Source: Pterobdella sp. o SKG-2022 (Eukaryota; Annelida; Clitellata; Hirudinida; Piscicolidae). From it: a stretch of DNA of 64,000 nt. The stretch lies in the NCBI GenBank assembly GCA_964035795.1, contig OZ038320.1:4961896-5025895 (forward strand), read 5' to 3'. The notes under the pieces are model-generated. The model saw nothing but the letters and a program-made list of their open reading frames with translations, did no database searches and had not been told where the DNA came from. The position numbers and the translations under genes were made by a program. Below are positions 62,644 to 64,000 of this stretch, in pieces (position 1 is the stretch's first letter; each line of letters begins with the position of its first letter).

Positions 62644-64000
62644 GTGAGTTTGCCTTCACATACGGTTATATTGAACTCTGTAAAAATAATATGTATTATT
62701 TTTTCCTTTTGAAAAAGATTATCTGGAAAAAAGGCGTTTAAGGGAACGAACAGAAATAATATATTTTAGCATAAGATTCGAAGGTTTTCGTGAGCAGATC
62801 TTACGATATGAAACGGTCACTGAAATGTAAAAACTCTTCGCAAAAAGCAAAGTATTTTTTTGAAATGAATACAATATTTTTTAGTTTCCCATACAAATGT
62901 GTATTTCTTATCAGTAACCGAAAACGCATTCATGATCTACCTAATGGTTAATTTATTCGATTATCATCATTTTTTATATCAGAAATGAGGCTTTAATGAA
63001 ATTTACAAAAAAATTATCTGAACAAAAAAAATTTTAAACTTGGGTTTTTATCATTTTTTTTCATTGTTTTGGTCCACAGGAAGTGAAATATACTTACAAT
63101 TTTGGCCGAATGAAAGCCGACTTAAATACATACATACAACTGTTTTGAATAACTATATTTTACTTTCATTAAATATTCTATCTGAAAATTCATTTTATTT
63201 ACAGCTGATTAATATTCACGATATGTTTCGTTTAGAGTAATTGCTATAAATAAATTTATCGTTTTCTGTAAATTGAGATTTATATTCAGAACAAGAAAAT
63301 AATCAAAATTAATTTTTTTATTTGCAATAAAAACTACAAATCTCATAAAAAAAATTTTAAATAACAAATATTAATTCAATAAATTTAAATTTATTATTTC
63401 AATATACACAAGAGGTAATATAGAAAGTAACGTGAATGCAGTTTATATGCAGTAAATAACCTTCAAACGATTCTTTAAATTGTTTTTTTTAGCGTTTTTA
63501 ATTCTTTTTTATTAATTTTCCTTTTTTATTTTTCAATTCAAACTTTATATTATATTTTCTTAAATATTTTTTTGATTATATTTAGTATTTCAAAGATTAA
63601 AATTTTGTTTTTTCGATGTGTTTTTGAGCTTATTTGAATTAAATATTTTTAATTCCCCACAATCAAATATATTTATCATGAGATCATTAGCTGAAGACCA
63701 ATAAAAAATTAAAAGTCGCTTTTTAATTTTTCCCTAAGAAGCTTTCATTGCTAAAAAGATTAATTTCTGTAATATTTATTTCGATTTTTTCAATATTAAT
63801 TACAGAAATTTATTTTTTGGTGTGAAATTTAATTAATAAAATTTCATTTTTACTAATCCGCTCAATTTTTTTGATCAGAATTAAGCACTTCAGATTTTAT
63901 GCAAATCCTACACGTACAAAGCTACATTAAGATATGAACCCATGAGACAAAGTTCTGATAAGAAATGTATTTGTTGAGTTGTGAAGCGATCATGCATTGA
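62644..64000. other. Start of alpha-2/delta intron 15, to the right edge
   Basis: After the donor GTGAGT no further exon is recognisable to the window end. The next expected coding segment (the strand leading to the conserved AMPVF region) is not present. It contains the dispersed repeat copy at 62778-62805. Confidence 0.7.
62778..62805 (+). repeat. Dispersed short repeat, copy 2
   Basis: CGAAGGTTTTCGTGAGCAGA followed by TCTTAC matches 27931-27955 except for two bases. Confidence 0.5.

Noticed and set aside
1..64000. CRISPR, phage, toxin-antitoxin or other microbial systems
   Set aside because: No direct-repeat arrays with spacers, no operons and no bacterial-type genes; all coding content is intron-rich animal sequence.

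Overview
The window is animal nuclear DNA. It is very AT-rich, and its genes are cut into many short exons by GT-AG introns. All three genes are metazoan families: a retinoblastoma-like pocket protein, the Hsp70 co-chaperone Hip/ST13, and a voltage-gated calcium channel alpha-2/delta subunit. The longest open frame is only 163 codons, so the genes are invisible to simple ORF reading. I rebuilt them exon by exon, requiring splice sites, matching phases and family similarity to agree. Many introns, tRNA-derived SINEs, foldback elements and GAT/AAT microsatellites point to an invertebrate. A CATGCTAGCATGG motif recalls molluscan (Ceph-type) SINE tails, a weak hint of a lophotrochozoan. I cannot name the species.

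Layout. Positions 187-9918 (minus) hold 20 exons of a p107/p130-type pocket protein. They encode 919 residues, from the start codon to the beginning of pocket B; the 3' end lies beyond the left edge. Positions 9919-10634 form a 716-bp head-to-head intergenic region with a palindromic E2F-type site. Positions 10635-14535 (plus) hold the complete 11-exon ST13 gene (381 aa), with poly(A) signals near 15054-15089. Positions 15106 to about 18176 show no gene. A TATA box at 18177 lies upstream of the third gene. From 19719 to 62643 (plus) there are 15 exons encoding the first 433 residues of an alpha-2/delta subunit, covering signal peptide, VWA_N, the whole VWA/MIDAS domain and the stretch after it. 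The rest lies beyond the right edge.

Between exons the DNA is mostly low-complexity A/T. It also carries at least one tRNA-headed SINE family and about four families of MITE-like inverted repeats, some with copies in two different genes. A strand-asymmetric pattern recurs around exons: A/C-rich, G-poor sequence before acceptors and G/T-rich sequence after donors. That pattern highlights one possible extra cassette exon (41389-41439) and one unexplained patch (28921-29096).

The genes do not form one pathway. The pocket protein represses E2F genes in the nucleus, Hip assists Hsp70 in the cytosol, and alpha-2/delta traffics calcium channels to the plasma membrane. The only visible link is the shared RBL/ST13 promoter. 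I found no microbial defence, CRISPR or phage system.
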